Positions 38,070 through 46,659 of a stretch of 64,000 bases of DNA are shown here, one piece after another. How positions within the stretch are numbered: the stretch's first letter is position 1; each line of letters begins with the position of its first letter. Origin of the DNA: Thaumasiovibrio occultus (GTDB lineage: Bacteria; Pseudomonadota; Gammaproteobacteria; Enterobacterales; Vibrionaceae). The stretch spans positions 2,418,001 to 2,482,000 of the forward strand of contig AP023052.1 in the NCBI GenBank assembly GCA_019703815.1. Reading direction: 5' to 3'. The notes under the pieces were generated by a model. That model worked only from the letters and a program-made list of their open reading frames with translations. It did no database searches and was not told the DNA's origin. The position numbers and the translations under genes are program-made.

Positions 38070-38376
38070 GCCCCCCGATCTGCACTGCACCACAGCGAAA
38101 AATAAACGGCGTCAACACACTGGCGCCCGCAATATCGTGCTGACGCCACCAATGCCAAAACGGATCGAAACGCGCGGTTCATCCAAGGTTGTCGCAAGTT
38201 CACAGCTTAGTGTTGATAGATAAGTAAAACTCATTGCGTATAACCAAAAACAACTACAATTAAATGAAAAACATAGCGTCAGACTACGGCTTTTTCGCAC
38301 CGGCTAATGAGCATGTTCAGCACTCGCTTGTGCTCACCGCCAGTGCCAATGAACAGAAAAAAGATTAAGGGTAAAA
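38070..38376. other. Intergenic region with a weak long-loop hairpin
   Basis: 307 bases. ggcgtca (38108-38114) and tgacgcc (38141-38147) could pair over a 26-base loop and end the EAL gene. No small gene is supported; the rest presumably holds the patatin promoter. Confidence 0.4.
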
Positions 38377-39486
38377 ATGCGCAGAGTTTGTCTGGTATTG
38401 ACCGGTGGCGGTGCCAGAGCGGCGTATCAAGTAGGGGTGATCAAAGCTATTGCTCTTTGGTATCCGCGAGTTCACCACAGCCCGTTTTCCATCTACTGCG
38501 GCACCTCAGCCGGAGCGATCAATGCTATCTCGCTGGCCAGTTATTGCTCCAGCTTTCGCTTGGGTGCGAAAAAGTTAGAGTGGCTATGGAGCCGTCTGAC
38601 CACCGAGCGGATCTTTGCCGCCTCTTTTGGTGGGATCTCCAACCATTTTGGCCGCATGTTGATCTCTCGCCTGCAAAGCGATCATTACCAAAACGTCCCG
38701 TTTGGCCTGTTCGACAATCGCCCGCTACGCCACTTACTGCGCCAAGTCGTGAACTTTGAGCGGCTAGAAAAACAAATTCATCACGGCAGTTTAGCCGCGC
38801 TCAGTGTCACCGCCTCGCGTTACCATGACGGTCGCTCCGTTGCGTTTTTCCAAGGCCATAATCAACTCAATGAATGGCAAAGCAGTAACCAGATCGGGGT
38901 ACGAACTCGGCTCTACCCAGAGCACCTGATCGCCTCTGCGGCGATCCCCTTGCTGTTTCCGGCCACCAAGCTCAACAATCACTACTACGGTGATGGCTCC
39001 GTGCACCAGCTGTCCCCACTCAAACCGGCGGTGAATCTCGGTGCTGACCGCATTTTGATCATCGATCTGCGGCCGAAAAAGTCGCCCCCGTCGTCCACCT
39101 CACCACCGGGGCTAGCACAACTGGGCGGCCATCTCATGGATACCGTGTTCAGCGATCCCTTAGAGGCGGATATTTGCCACATGCACCGACTCAACAATTT
39201 TTTGACGCAGTTGACTCCTGCCCAGCAACACGCCAGCGGCCTGCGCCATATCGAAGCCCTGCACCTACGACCAAGCTTTTCTTTCGAGCCCTTGGCCGAG
39301 GAAAACTACGGTTTAATGCCACTTTCATCGCGAATACTACTGCGGATGATCGGGATCAGCCCCAAGCAAGATGCGGCCATCACCAGCTACATCTTGTTTG
39401 AAAGTGACTATATTCAGTCGCTTATCCGTCGAGGTTTTGACGACACCATGGAAAGAGAAGCCGAGATCAAAGCCTTCCTTCGCTAG
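38377..39486 (+). CDS. Patatin-like phospholipase
   Basis: A 369-residue serine lipid acyl hydrolase. The oxyanion loop GGGARAAY (10-17), the nucleophile elbow GTSAG (Ser44) and the catalytic Asp in GDGSV (about residue 207) form the patatin Ser-Asp dyad. There is no signal peptide, so it acts in the cytoplasm or at the inner membrane, or is exported by another route. The C-terminal third is unlike the classical RssA form. AAGGG precedes the ATG. It stands between two c-di-GMP genes, with no evident operon link. Confidence 0.9.
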   Translation: MRRVCLVLTGGGARAAYQVGVIKAIALWYPRVHHSPFSIYCGTSAGAINAISLASYCSSFRLGAKKLEWLWSRLTTERIFAASFGGISNHFGRMLISRLQSDHYQNVPFGLFDNRPLRHLLRQVVNFERLEKQIHHGSLAALSVTASRYHDGRSVAFFQGHNQLNEWQSSNQIGVRTRLYPEHLIASAAIPLLFPATKLNNHYYGDGSVHQLSPLKPAVNLGADRILIIDLRPKKSPPSSTSPPGLAQLGGHLMDTVFSDPLEADICHMHRLNNFLTQLTPAQQHASGLRHIEALHLRPSFSFEPLAEENYGLMPLSSRILLRMIGISPKQDAAITSYILFESDYIQSLIRRGFDDTMEREAEIKAFLR

Positions 39487-39578
39487 AGCGCCCATTTTCC
39501 GGCGCGCAAGTTGCCTGTGCAATTTTGGCTTGTTTTTTGCTTAACTAATAACCAGATGGATTTGAAAGGAGTTAAGAG

Positions 39579-40439
39579 ATGGAAAAACAGGTGATGTATA
39601 TGGATACCCCTGCTTCTCGCTTGCCGCGGGTGATCACCGCCGAGCAGCGTCTTAACGTCCTTGAAAAACTGCAAGGCAAGCTTGATGTGAACTTGCTGCT
39701 CGATGTGTTTATTCGCGAGCTAGAAAAGCAAATTGATATCAATCGCTTGGTTTGGGATTTTGACGATACCTGCAGTATCGTGCGCCGTGGCAGTGCGTCT
39801 GAATTTCGGCAAACTTTTGCCTTGCGCTATAACAGCCTGTCGCTTGGCGCCATGCAATACGTGACGCCGTACGCCCTAGATCATGACGAAATTGAGCTGA
39901 TCCATCAATACCACCACCTACTCACGGGGCCACTGATGATGGCGATCGAATACCAACGGGTTAAAAGCCTCGCGTTGAACGATCACCTTACCGGTCTTGG
40001 TAACCGTCCGAGCTACGACAAAGACATCGATCACGCCATTGCGCTTAGCCAGCGCCATCAAGACGGCTTGATGCTGATGACCTTCGATCTCGATAACTTT
40101 AAGCAAGTCAACGATCAACACGGCCATACTACCGGCGACTATGTACTGGCGCGCTTTGCCCGTTTGCTCAAACAAGCGGTACGCTTGAGCGATCGCTGTT
40201 ACCGCTTGGGCGGTGATGAATTTGTTGCGATTATCCAACCCACCAACGTCAAGTCAGCCCGTATCATCACCCAGCGCCTGATCAGCTTGATTGAACAAGA
40301 CGACTTACTGCCAAAGTACGATGTTCGCACCTCCTTTGGCTACAGCTATTGGCAACCCGGCGATGATGCCAGCGAGCTTTACCAGCGCTCAGATCAAAAC
40401 CTCTATCAAAATAAGCGATTCAAAAAAGCACAACGCTGA
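39579..40439 (+). CDS. Diguanylate cyclase (GGDEF domain)
   Basis: A 286-residue soluble protein that should make c-di-GMP from two GTP. The N-terminal 125 residues form an unrecognised, possibly GAF-like sensor region. The GGDEF domain covers about 130-280, with an intact GGDEF (211-215) and a product-inhibition I-site, RLSD at 202-205, exactly five residues before it. FDLDNFKQVND is the metal-binding segment. GGAG precedes the ATG at 39579. With the phosphodiesterase-like gene at 36453 it brackets the patatin gene, but they are separate transcription units as far as can be seen. Confidence 0.92.
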   Translation: MEKQVMYMDTPASRLPRVITAEQRLNVLEKLQGKLDVNLLLDVFIRELEKQIDINRLVWDFDDTCSIVRRGSASEFRQTFALRYNSLSLGAMQYVTPYALDHDEIELIHQYHHLLTGPLMMAIEYQRVKSLALNDHLTGLGNRPSYDKDIDHAIALSQRHQDGLMLMTFDLDNFKQVNDQHGHTTGDYVLARFARLLKQAVRLSDRCYRLGGDEFVAIIQPTNVKSARIITQRLISLIEQDDLLPKYDVRTSFGYSYWQPGDDASELYQRSDQNLYQNKRFKKAQR

Positions 40440-40581
40440 TTTTTCTATCAGATCTCGGTATAGTGCTAGATAAATCGGGGTAGCCGTAGCAAGCAACGTA
40501 CGAACAAACATAATCAATGTGAGCTGTTCTTTTCCCATCTTTCGTTGCTGATCTGCCGCCGATTCGATACGGAGGAAACAA

Positions 40582-40785
40582 ATGAAAGTCTACGACTGTT
40601 GTGAACTAGTGCGCGCGAGCTACGCCCAAATTGGCAGTGGCGATCTTGGCTATATTCCTAAAGCGATTGCCTGTGCCGTCCGCGCGTTAGACGCCATTGC
40701 CAACAATGAATCCATCCCACAAGAAGAGCGCGAAAGAGCCGCCTTCGCTGCCGCCAACCTTTTGATGAGTGATCACGAGGACTAA
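40582..40785 (+). CDS. yaeP: YaeP family protein (UPF0253)
   Basis: A 67-residue conserved protein of unknown function. Its middle and end, [18 protein letters not shown] and [15 protein letters not shown], match E. coli YaeP (SGDLGYVPDALGCVLK; AAYAAANLLVSD). GGAGG lies at ideal spacing. It is translationally adjacent to the DUF4250 gene, with one base between stop and start. In E. coli yaeP lies close to tilS; here about 9.5 kb separate them. Confidence 0.9.
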   Translation: MKVYDCCELVRASYAQIGSGDLGYIPKAIACAVRALDAIANNESIPQEERERAAFAAANLLMSDHED

Positions 40786-40786
40786 G

Positions 40787-40975
40787 ATGGACATTCGCAA
40801 CTATCAAAACATGGATCCCATCATGCTGATGAGCATCATCAACATGAAACTGCGCGATGAATACGGCGATCTGGATAATCTGGTGAAGTCGATGGATCTC
40901 GACAAAGACGCCTTGGTTGCCAAACTAAAAGCGGCTGGCTTCGATTATTTGGAAGACGTTAAGCAATTTCGCTAA
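40787..40975 (+). CDS. DUF4250 domain protein
   Basis: A 62-residue protein of unknown function with the DUF4250 pattern NMDPIMLMSIINMKLRDEYG, then D..ALV..L..AGF.Y and a terminal NQFR-like KQFR. The ATG at 40787 has GAGG 7 bases upstream, inside the end of yaeP, so the two are co-translated. A 9-pair hairpin with two G-U pairs (40986-41009) could terminate the pair ahead of the biosynthetic cluster, but it has no T run. Confidence 0.85.
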   Translation: MDIRNYQNMDPIMLMSIINMKLRDEYGDLDNLVKSMDLDKDALVAKLKAAGFDYLEDVKQFR

Positions 40976-41089
40976 CATTATCAATAAGGTGGGAGTCAGC
41001 TCTCGCCTTCTCTCCGCTATCTCCTTTACTATTTACCCTCTCAAGAAAACCGAGAAACGTGATCTCATTCGCATTCAAGGACACTTTAT

Positions 41090-41133
41090 ATTGAACAGCG
41101 TTTGATTAAAAAATAAATTGAACACCGTTCAAT
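41090..41133 (+). promoter_or_regulatory. Promoter with twin palindromic operators for the six-gene cluster
   Basis: Two copies of one 17-base palindrome: attgaacagcgtttgat (41090-41106, imperfect) and attgaacaccgttcaat (41117-41133, perfect 7-bp arms), centres 27 bases apart. A promoter fits exactly among them: TTGAAC (41091-41096), 17 bases, TAAATT (41114-41119). Each operator thus covers one promoter element, as for a TetR-type repressor. No regulator gene is encoded next to it. Confidence 0.7.
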
Positions 41134-41151
41134 AGCGAAAAGGAAAAGTTC

Positions 41152-42141
41152 ATGGCATTTCACATTGTAGGAAGTGGTATCAAGTTAGGTGAGCACCTGC
41201 TGTCAGCTCAACAGCTTGATGAAAAACTGCAACTGCCGAGTACCACCTGTGCCAAACGATATGGCATTGAAAGTCGCTATTGGGCCACCAACACACAAAG
41301 TGCGCTCTCCATGGCAGCTGATGCACTGGCCCTCGCCTTTGCGGAAGCCCAATGTGATTGGCAAGATATTGATCTGCTCATCTACGCCAGCGGCACCCAC
41401 CACCAAGCGCTGCCTTACGATGCTGCCGGCTTACTGCACCATATTAGCTGTCCGCACCCAGTGGCATCGTTTGATATCAACAGCACCTGCTTGTCGTTTC
41501 TGACCGCCCTCGATATGGCGCAAGCGGCCATTGTGGCGGGACGTTATCAACGCATTGCGATCGTCAGCAGTGAGTTGGCCTCGCCGACCACCCGCCATCA
41601 AGAGCCGGAGGTCTCTACTTTATTCGCTGATGGCGCCGCCGCCTTCATCATTGAAGCCGCGCCAGAGCGCAAGGGGTTACAAGCGATCAAATTTGAAACC
41701 CACTCTTATGGCTACGAATACTGCCAGATCCGCGCCGGCGGGAGTGCGCTCAATACACGCGACACCAGCTATGACGCCCTAGTTCGCGCGAGCCAGTTCG
41801 ACATGCAAGGCAAAACCCTGTTCCGCCAAGCGGCGCGTCTGCTGCCCACGTTTGTATCGCAAACCCTGCGCAGTGCCGAGTTGTCGATGGCAGAGATTGA
41901 TGCGGTGATCCCCCATCAAGCCAGCTTTTTGGCGCTGGCACGTTTACCCAAACTATTGCAGCTAGAATCAGAAAAAATTTGCAATCACGTGAGTTGGCTG
42001 GGTAATCAAGTGTCAGCGTCAATCCCCACTGTGCTGCATCTGCAGCGCCAAGCCTACGGCGATAACGCCAGAGGGAAAAAGCTACTTTTACTCGGTACCG
42101 CTGCCGGATTGTCACTAGGTATGGGAGTACTAACACTATGA
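41152..42141 (+). CDS. Beta-ketoacyl-ACP synthase III-like condensing enzyme
   Basis: A 329-residue thiolase-fold enzyme of the FabH/OleA type that should form a carbon-carbon bond between acyl thioesters. The catalytic triad is intact: Cys113 in NSTCLSFL, His255 in PHQAS, Asn285 in LGNQVSAS. It is not the housekeeping FabH, whose usual fab neighbours are absent; its closest relatives are probably the ketosynthase III-like proteins in secondary metabolism and Ole clusters. AAGGA precedes the ATG. It is the first gene of the cluster and overlaps the reductase by 4 bases (ATGA). Substrate and extender unit are unknown. Confidence 0.88.
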   Translation: MAFHIVGSGIKLGEHLLSAQQLDEKLQLPSTTCAKRYGIESRYWATNTQSALSMAADALALAFAEAQCDWQDIDLLIYASGTHHQALPYDAAGLLHHISCPHPVASFDINSTCLSFLTALDMAQAAIVAGRYQRIAIVSSELASPTTRHQEPEVSTLFADGAAAFIIEAAPERKGLQAIKFETHSYGYEYCQIRAGGSALNTRDTSYDALVRASQFDMQGKTLFRQAARLLPTFVSQTLRSAELSMAEIDAVIPHQASFLALARLPKLLQLESEKICNHVSWLGNQVSASIPTVLHLQRQAYGDNARGKKLLLLGTAAGLSLGMGVLTL

Positions 42142-43130
42142 AGCGACTGCTTATCACCGGCGGTACCGGCATGCTTGGCCATGCCCTGATCCGCTTGTAC
42201 CACGCTGACTATCAGATCCGCTTCAGCGGCCGCAACCGCGACAAAATTGCCGCCATCCAAACCAGCTACCCCGACGTGGAAGGGTTGGCGGTGGATCTGG
42301 GCGATCCCGCAGCCCTGCGCCAAGCCTGTGCAGGAATGGATGCGGTGATCCACTGCGCCGCGCTCTCGAGCCCATGGGGCAAAGCCGAGGCATTCCACCA
42401 GCACAATGTGATCGGAACGCAAAACCTGATCGACGCGATGGAAGCGACCGGTGCTGCGCACTTGGTGCATATCTCGACCCCCAGCGTCTACTTTGCGTTT
42501 CGCGATGAACAGCAGATCCCCGAAAGCCAAACGCTGCCGACACACTTTTGCAATGAGTACGCGAAAACGAAAGCCGAAGCAGAAAGCCGAGTTAAAGCCA
42601 GTACGCTGACCACCACCTTGCTGCGTCCTCGAGGGATCTTTGGCCCGGAAGATACCGCGATTGTGCCGCGCCTGCTGAGAGCCCGTCGCAACGGCGTTTT
42701 GACCTTGCCGTCATCACGCCAACCGCTGATGGATTTAACTTATGTCGACAACGTGGCAGACGCCGCGATTTTAGCCCTCAACACCATTGCACAGCGTCAA
42801 AGTGGCGAGATCTACAACATCACCAATGGCGAGCCTTGCACCTTAGAGTACGTTCTGGGTGAACTGTTCGCACAACTCAACCAGCCGGTGCAGTTTCGCC
42901 ATCTCAACTATGCCGTTGTCCGTCCGTTGATCGCCGCCATTGAAACCGTATGTCGCTGCTTGCCGCATCAGCCAGAGCCGGTGCTAACGCGATATAGTGC
43001 CGCCCTGCTTAATTACCATCAAACCTTAGACATCCGTAGAGCCCAAACCGAACTGGGTTACGCGCCGCACGTGTCCATCAACGAAGGAATTCAACGCTAT
43101 GCCCAATGGCATCTCAGTCAAAATGCTTGA
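42138..43130 (+). CDS. OleD-like NAD(P)-dependent extended SDR
   Basis: A 330-residue extended short-chain dehydrogenase of the 3-beta-HSD/epimerase type. Rossmann motif GGTGMLG lies at 8-14, the catalytic Tyr141-Lys145 in NEYAKTK, and a Ser/Thr in HISTPSVYF (111-119). That stretch and the tail PVLTRYSAAL...DIRRAQTELGYAP recall, from memory, OleD, which reduces 2-alkyl-3-ketoacids in olefin synthesis. Reduction of the ketosynthase product is the natural proposal. It overlaps both neighbours: 4 bases upstream and 32 downstream. Confidence 0.87.
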   Translation: MKRLLITGGTGMLGHALIRLYHADYQIRFSGRNRDKIAAIQTSYPDVEGLAVDLGDPAALRQACAGMDAVIHCAALSSPWGKAEAFHQHNVIGTQNLIDAMEATGAAHLVHISTPSVYFAFRDEQQIPESQTLPTHFCNEYAKTKAEAESRVKASTLTTTLLRPRGIFGPEDTAIVPRLLRARRNGVLTLPSSRQPLMDLTYVDNVADAAILALNTIAQRQSGEIYNITNGEPCTLEYVLGELFAQLNQPVQFRHLNYAVVRPLIAAIETVCRCLPHQPEPVLTRYSAALLNYHQTLDIRRAQTELGYAPHVSINEGIQRYAQWHLSQNA

Positions 43131-43962
43131 GGTGGGTCACTGTACCCATCCGGGCTTTATGGTGAATCCGAAACTTGGCATTAAACCTCGCGCCTTTCCC
43201 GCTAGCGTGGCGGTGATCCGTCATCCTGAGCATGGCGTGTTGCTGTTTGATACCGGCTACCACCACAGCTTTTTTGACGCGACAGCGCAGTTTCCACAAA
43301 AGTGCTATGCCATTGCCACGCCCTGTCACTTGCACCACGACGAGCATATTGTCGGCCAGTTAGCGAGCTTAGCTATCGATAAAGAGACCGTCAGTCATGT
43401 GGTGCTGTCGCACTTTCATGCTGATCACATTGCGGCGGTACGTGAGTTCACCCACGCCCAACTCCATTGCCACCCGGCAGGCTTGGCCCAGCTGCGCCGC
43501 AAACCGGTATTTCAGGCGATTCGCCGAGGTTACCTCAGTGAGCTCTTGCCTGCCGAGCAGCAACAGCAATGTGTATTTCATCAAGATGGCTTTACGCAGC
43601 GACTGAGCGAGATCCTCGCACTCGATATCGATATTGATCTGTGGGCCAAAGATCTGTTTGGCGATCAGCTGCTTTATCTCGTCGATTTACCTGGCCATGC
43701 CGCTGGACAATTAGGGCTACTGATCCGTTTAGAGCAGCAGTGGCTGTTTTTGCTGGCCGACGCCTGCTGGCTTGTCGATAACTTGCGTGACGGCGTTAAT
43801 CAACACTGGCTAGCCAACATCATTTGTGATGATCGCAAAGCTTACAAAGCCACGCTCAATGTGCTGCGCCAGTGCTATCACGCTGCTTCTAACGTGCTGT
43901 TTGTGCCCGCGCATTGCAGCGAAACCCTAGCGCCACTGAAACAGCAAGACTGGCTGCGATAA
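43099..43962 (+). CDS. Metallo-beta-lactamase-fold hydrolase
   Basis: A 287-residue MBL-fold protein with the metal motif HFHADH (105-110), a further His in DLPGHAAGQ, Asp in LLADACW and His in VPAHCSE, so the two-metal site looks complete. The group contains lactonases, thioesterases and glyoxalase II-like enzymes. In this cluster it might cleave a thioester, ester or lactone intermediate. The ATG at 43099 has AAGGA 10 bases upstream and lies inside the SDR gene; ATG 43123 is an alternative without a ribosome-binding site. A 196-base gap with tandem repeats follows. Confidence 0.87.
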   Translation: MPNGISVKMLEVGHCTHPGFMVNPKLGIKPRAFPASVAVIRHPEHGVLLFDTGYHHSFFDATAQFPQKCYAIATPCHLHHDEHIVGQLASLAIDKETVSHVVLSHFHADHIAAVREFTHAQLHCHPAGLAQLRRKPVFQAIRRGYLSELLPAEQQQQCVFHQDGFTQRLSEILALDIDIDLWAKDLFGDQLLYLVDLPGHAAGQLGLLIRLEQQWLFLLADACWLVDNLRDGVNQHWLANIICDDRKAYKATLNVLRQCYHAASNVLFVPAHCSETLAPLKQQDWLR

Positions 43963-43994
43963 CTCACTATTTCGCTCACAACACAATGCGCCTC

Positions 43995-44069
43995 GCCAAA
44001 GTGCTTTTCGCCCAAGTACTTTTTGCCAAAGCGCTTTTTGCCAAAGTACTTGTTGCCTAAGTGCAGTGC
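43995..44069 (+). repeat. 15-base tandem repeat, five units
   Basis: Units gccaaagtgcttttc, gcccaagtacttttt, gccaaagcgcttttt, gccaaagtacttgtt and gcctaagtgcagtgc start at 43995, 44010, 44025, 44040 and 44055. The array fills most of the only sizeable gap in the cluster, 32 bases after the MBL gene's stop. Confidence 0.88.
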
Positions 44070-44158
44070 CAAAGCCAGATAACAGTGCGATGCCCAGAAT
44101 CGACATTGAGCAGCGACGTTAAAATGCGACGTCGAACCACGAAGAGCAGGAGACCACA

Positions 44159-45550
44159 ATGAAGAGTGCTTTAACATTTGCTCGCCAATTTATCCAAGCG
44201 CGCTGGCCGGGGATCAACAGCCGCGCCAAGCTCGATGCGTGGCAAGCGCAGATGATCCAACGCCACCTTGATTGGGTGTGTGCCCACTCGCCGTTTTATG
44301 CCGCCTATCAAGGCCAACCGCTCAGCGCGTTTCCCATCATGGACAAAGCCACCATGATGGATAATCTCGATGCGATTAATACCCAAGGCTTAAAAAGCGA
44401 GATATTAATGCCGCTGGCCCTCAACGCAGAGCAATCGCGAGAGTTTTCTTCATCGGTGTGTAAGGGTGTGACCGTGGGATTGTCGTCGGGCACCTCTGGT
44501 CGCCGCGGCCTGTTTCTGGCCAATGATGCAGAGCGTCAACTATGGGCGGCCGCCATCACCGGAAAAATGCTGCCATCACTGCTCAGCAAGCACCGTATCG
44601 CCCTGCTGCTTCGCGCGGACAGCCCGCTGTATCACAGCGTCAAACGTCGCCGCGTGCAATTTCACTACTGCGATCTGACCCAACCGCTGTCGCAATGGTT
44701 ACCGGCATTGGAAGCGTTTGATCCCACATTAATGGTAGGCAGCGCCCAAGCGCTCATGCTGGCAGCCGAGCACCATACCCAGCTAAAGCCTAACCGAGTG
44801 ATCTCAGGTGCCGAAGTGTTAACACCGACCGATAAACACTGGCTGGGCGACAAACTTGGCTGTGATATTCACGAGATCTACCAATGTACCGAAGGCTTTT
44901 TGGCCTGCAGTGATCGCCATGGCGTCATGCGCTGGAATGAAGATTTGGTGTATATCGAGCGCGAATGGCTCAATGAAGAGAAAACCCACTACGTGCCGAT
45001 CATTACCGACTTTCGCCGCACCACGCAGCCGGTGATCCGTTACCGCCTCGATGATGTGATTGAACACAAAGAAGACGACGGTATTTTCGCGCCCATTGAG
45101 GCGATTGTTGGCCGCTGCGGCGATCGCTTCTTGCTACCGCCACTTAGCTGCGATGCCAATAAAGAGCAGAATGCAAACGAGCAAAGTGCAATGCTGCAAA
45201 GAACGACTCTGCCCGAAAGCACAGAGCTTTTGACCACCCATGATCCTATTACTCTGCTGCCCGATCTCATAGCCCGCGCCGTCACGCTCGCCGTCGACGG
45301 ACAATGCAACTATCGGATCACCCAGACTGGCATCAATACCGTTCATATTGAAGCGCCTGAAGCGCACCAACCCCACATTGCCACCAGCTTAAGCCGGCTC
45401 TTTAGCCAGCAAGGTTGTGCTCAAACCGTGTTTACCTTTGCCTCAGAGCCACAATGGCAACCTGATATCAAACAGCGTCGCGTGGTCAACGCCTGCCACA
45501 CACCATCTCAGCTGACAGTGCAGATGACAGCGCAAGGAGCGCAGCAATGA
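44159..45550 (+). CDS. F390-synthetase-related adenylate-forming enzyme
   Basis: A 463-residue ANL-superfamily protein of the CoF/F390 synthetase-related branch. The phosphate-binding loop is SSGTSGRRG (109-117), the substrate/AMP segment EIYQCTEGF is at 239-247 and TQPVIRYRLDD (289-299) is the conserved Arg-Asp region. Such enzymes activate carboxylates as acyl-AMP for ligation to a thiol, amine or hydroxyl group. A stretch at about 325-345 is Asn/Glu/Gln-rich and poorly conserved-looking. AGGAG precedes the ATG. It overlaps the ATP-grasp gene by 4 bases. The acyl substrate is unknown. Confidence 0.85.
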   Translation: MKSALTFARQFIQARWPGINSRAKLDAWQAQMIQRHLDWVCAHSPFYAAYQGQPLSAFPIMDKATMMDNLDAINTQGLKSEILMPLALNAEQSREFSSSVCKGVTVGLSSGTSGRRGLFLANDAERQLWAAAITGKMLPSLLSKHRIALLLRADSPLYHSVKRRRVQFHYCDLTQPLSQWLPALEAFDPTLMVGSAQALMLAAEHHTQLKPNRVISGAEVLTPTDKHWLGDKLGCDIHEIYQCTEGFLACSDRHGVMRWNEDLVYIEREWLNEEKTHYVPIITDFRRTTQPVIRYRLDDVIEHKEDDGIFAPIEAIVGRCGDRFLLPPLSCDANKEQNANEQSAMLQRTTLPESTELLTTHDPITLLPDLIARAVTLAVDGQCNYRITQTGINTVHIEAPEAHQPHIATSLSRLFSQQGCAQTVFTFASEPQWQPDIKQRRVVNACHTPSQLTVQMTAQGAQQ

Positions 45551-46659
45551 ACATTTTGATCACCGGTGCGCGCTCGCCTGCAGCCGTTGAATGGGCCACC
45601 TTGTTACTGCGCGAAAGCCCGCAATCGAGCGCGGCACATAAAGTATGGCTCGCCGATAGCCAAGCCTTACCCTTAGGCCGTTTTCTTTGCGGCACCCAAG
45701 GCTATCTGCGTTACGCCTCGCCACGTTTTAATACCCAAACCTGCGCCGCGCAGATCGCCGATTTCTGCCAGCAAAACCACATTGATTTGATCATCCCAAC
45801 CTGCGAGGAGATCTTCCATCTTGCCGCTGCGCTGCCTTGCGAACTCCCACTGTTTGCGCCGCCGCTCGCCTTGTTGCAATCGCTACACAACAAATATCAG
45901 GCCATGGACATGCTTGCCGGACTTGGCGACATTCGCACGCCAGAGACCTTTTTGATCACCGGTAGCCAAATGCTAGATCAGTACGACAACTACTTGTTAA
46001 AACCGGTATTTAGTCGCTTTGGCGAGAAGATACTGCCGCCGTACACCGCGCGCTCTGGCTGCGACCCGAGCGAAGCCTACCCTTGGGTGGCACAACAATG
46101 GCTCGACGGTGAGCCGCTGTGTAACTATGCGGTGTTTGAGCATGGTAAGTTGATAGCCCATCAAGTCTATCGCCCACAATGGGGGCTCAATGGCTCAGCC
46201 GCCACCGGATTTGAGCCAGTGACCATTCCTGAGATCGAAGCCTTTAGCCGCCAATTTGGCGATAAATTCCGGTTCCACGGCCAAGCAGCGTTCGATTTCA
46301 TTCAAACCGCAGAGGGTCTCTATGTGATTGAATGTAACCCGCGTGCCACCAGCGGCATTCACCTTCTCGCCAATGGGTTGCAGCTGGGTAACGACGGCCA
46401 CTGGCACTGCGATCACTTGGGCTCTGGCACCCAGCACATCGGCGCGGGCATACTATTACTGTTTGGCGCACATGCGCTAAAAACAGGGCAATTCTCGACG
46501 CTGTTGCGCAATTACCGACAGGGAAAAAGCATTTTAACCAACGCCAAATTACTCCCTCTCGCGCGCATGCTTAGCATGGCAAGCCTTGGCTGGAGTAGTT
46601 GGCGTCAGAACATCTCACTGACCGCAGCGAGCACATGGGACATCGAATGGAACGGATAA
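45547..46659 (+). CDS. ATP-grasp ligase
   Basis: A 370-residue ATP-grasp enzyme, a class that joins a carboxylate to an amine or thiol through an acyl phosphate. The N-terminal Rossmann-like domain starts MNILITGARSPAA. The ATP-binding lysine lies in YLLKPVFSRFGEK (about 149-161) and metal ligands in AFDF (Asp250) and YVIECNPRATSG (Glu262, Asn264). In context it may form an amide between the activated or hydrolysed acyl product and an amino compound. Its start overlaps the stop of the adenylating enzyme (ATGA), and it overlaps the next gene. Confidence 0.86.
   Translation: MNILITGARSPAAVEWATLLLRESPQSSAAHKVWLADSQALPLGRFLCGTQGYLRYASPRFNTQTCAAQIADFCQQNHIDLIIPTCEEIFHLAAALPCELPLFAPPLALLQSLHNKYQAMDMLAGLGDIRTPETFLITGSQMLDQYDNYLLKPVFSRFGEKILPPYTARSGCDPSEAYPWVAQQWLDGEPLCNYAVFEHGKLIAHQVYRPQWGLNGSAATGFEPVTIPEIEAFSRQFGDKFRFHGQAAFDFIQTAEGLYVIECNPRATSGIHLLANGLQLGNDGHWHCDHLGSGTQHIGAGILLLFGAHALKTGQFSTLLRNYRQGKSILTNAKLLPLARMLSMASLGWSSWRQNISLTAASTWDIEWNG

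Noticed and set aside
41152-42141. Housekeeping FabH
   Set aside because: No plsX, fabD, fabG or acpP neighbours; overlap with an OleD-like gene and the specialised operon argue for a secondary role.
43878-44177. Minus-strand frame giving a repetitive FGKKY-like peptide
   Set aside because: The periodic peptide is simply the 15-base tandem array read in an open frame; the rest overlaps the MBL gene and has no start signal.
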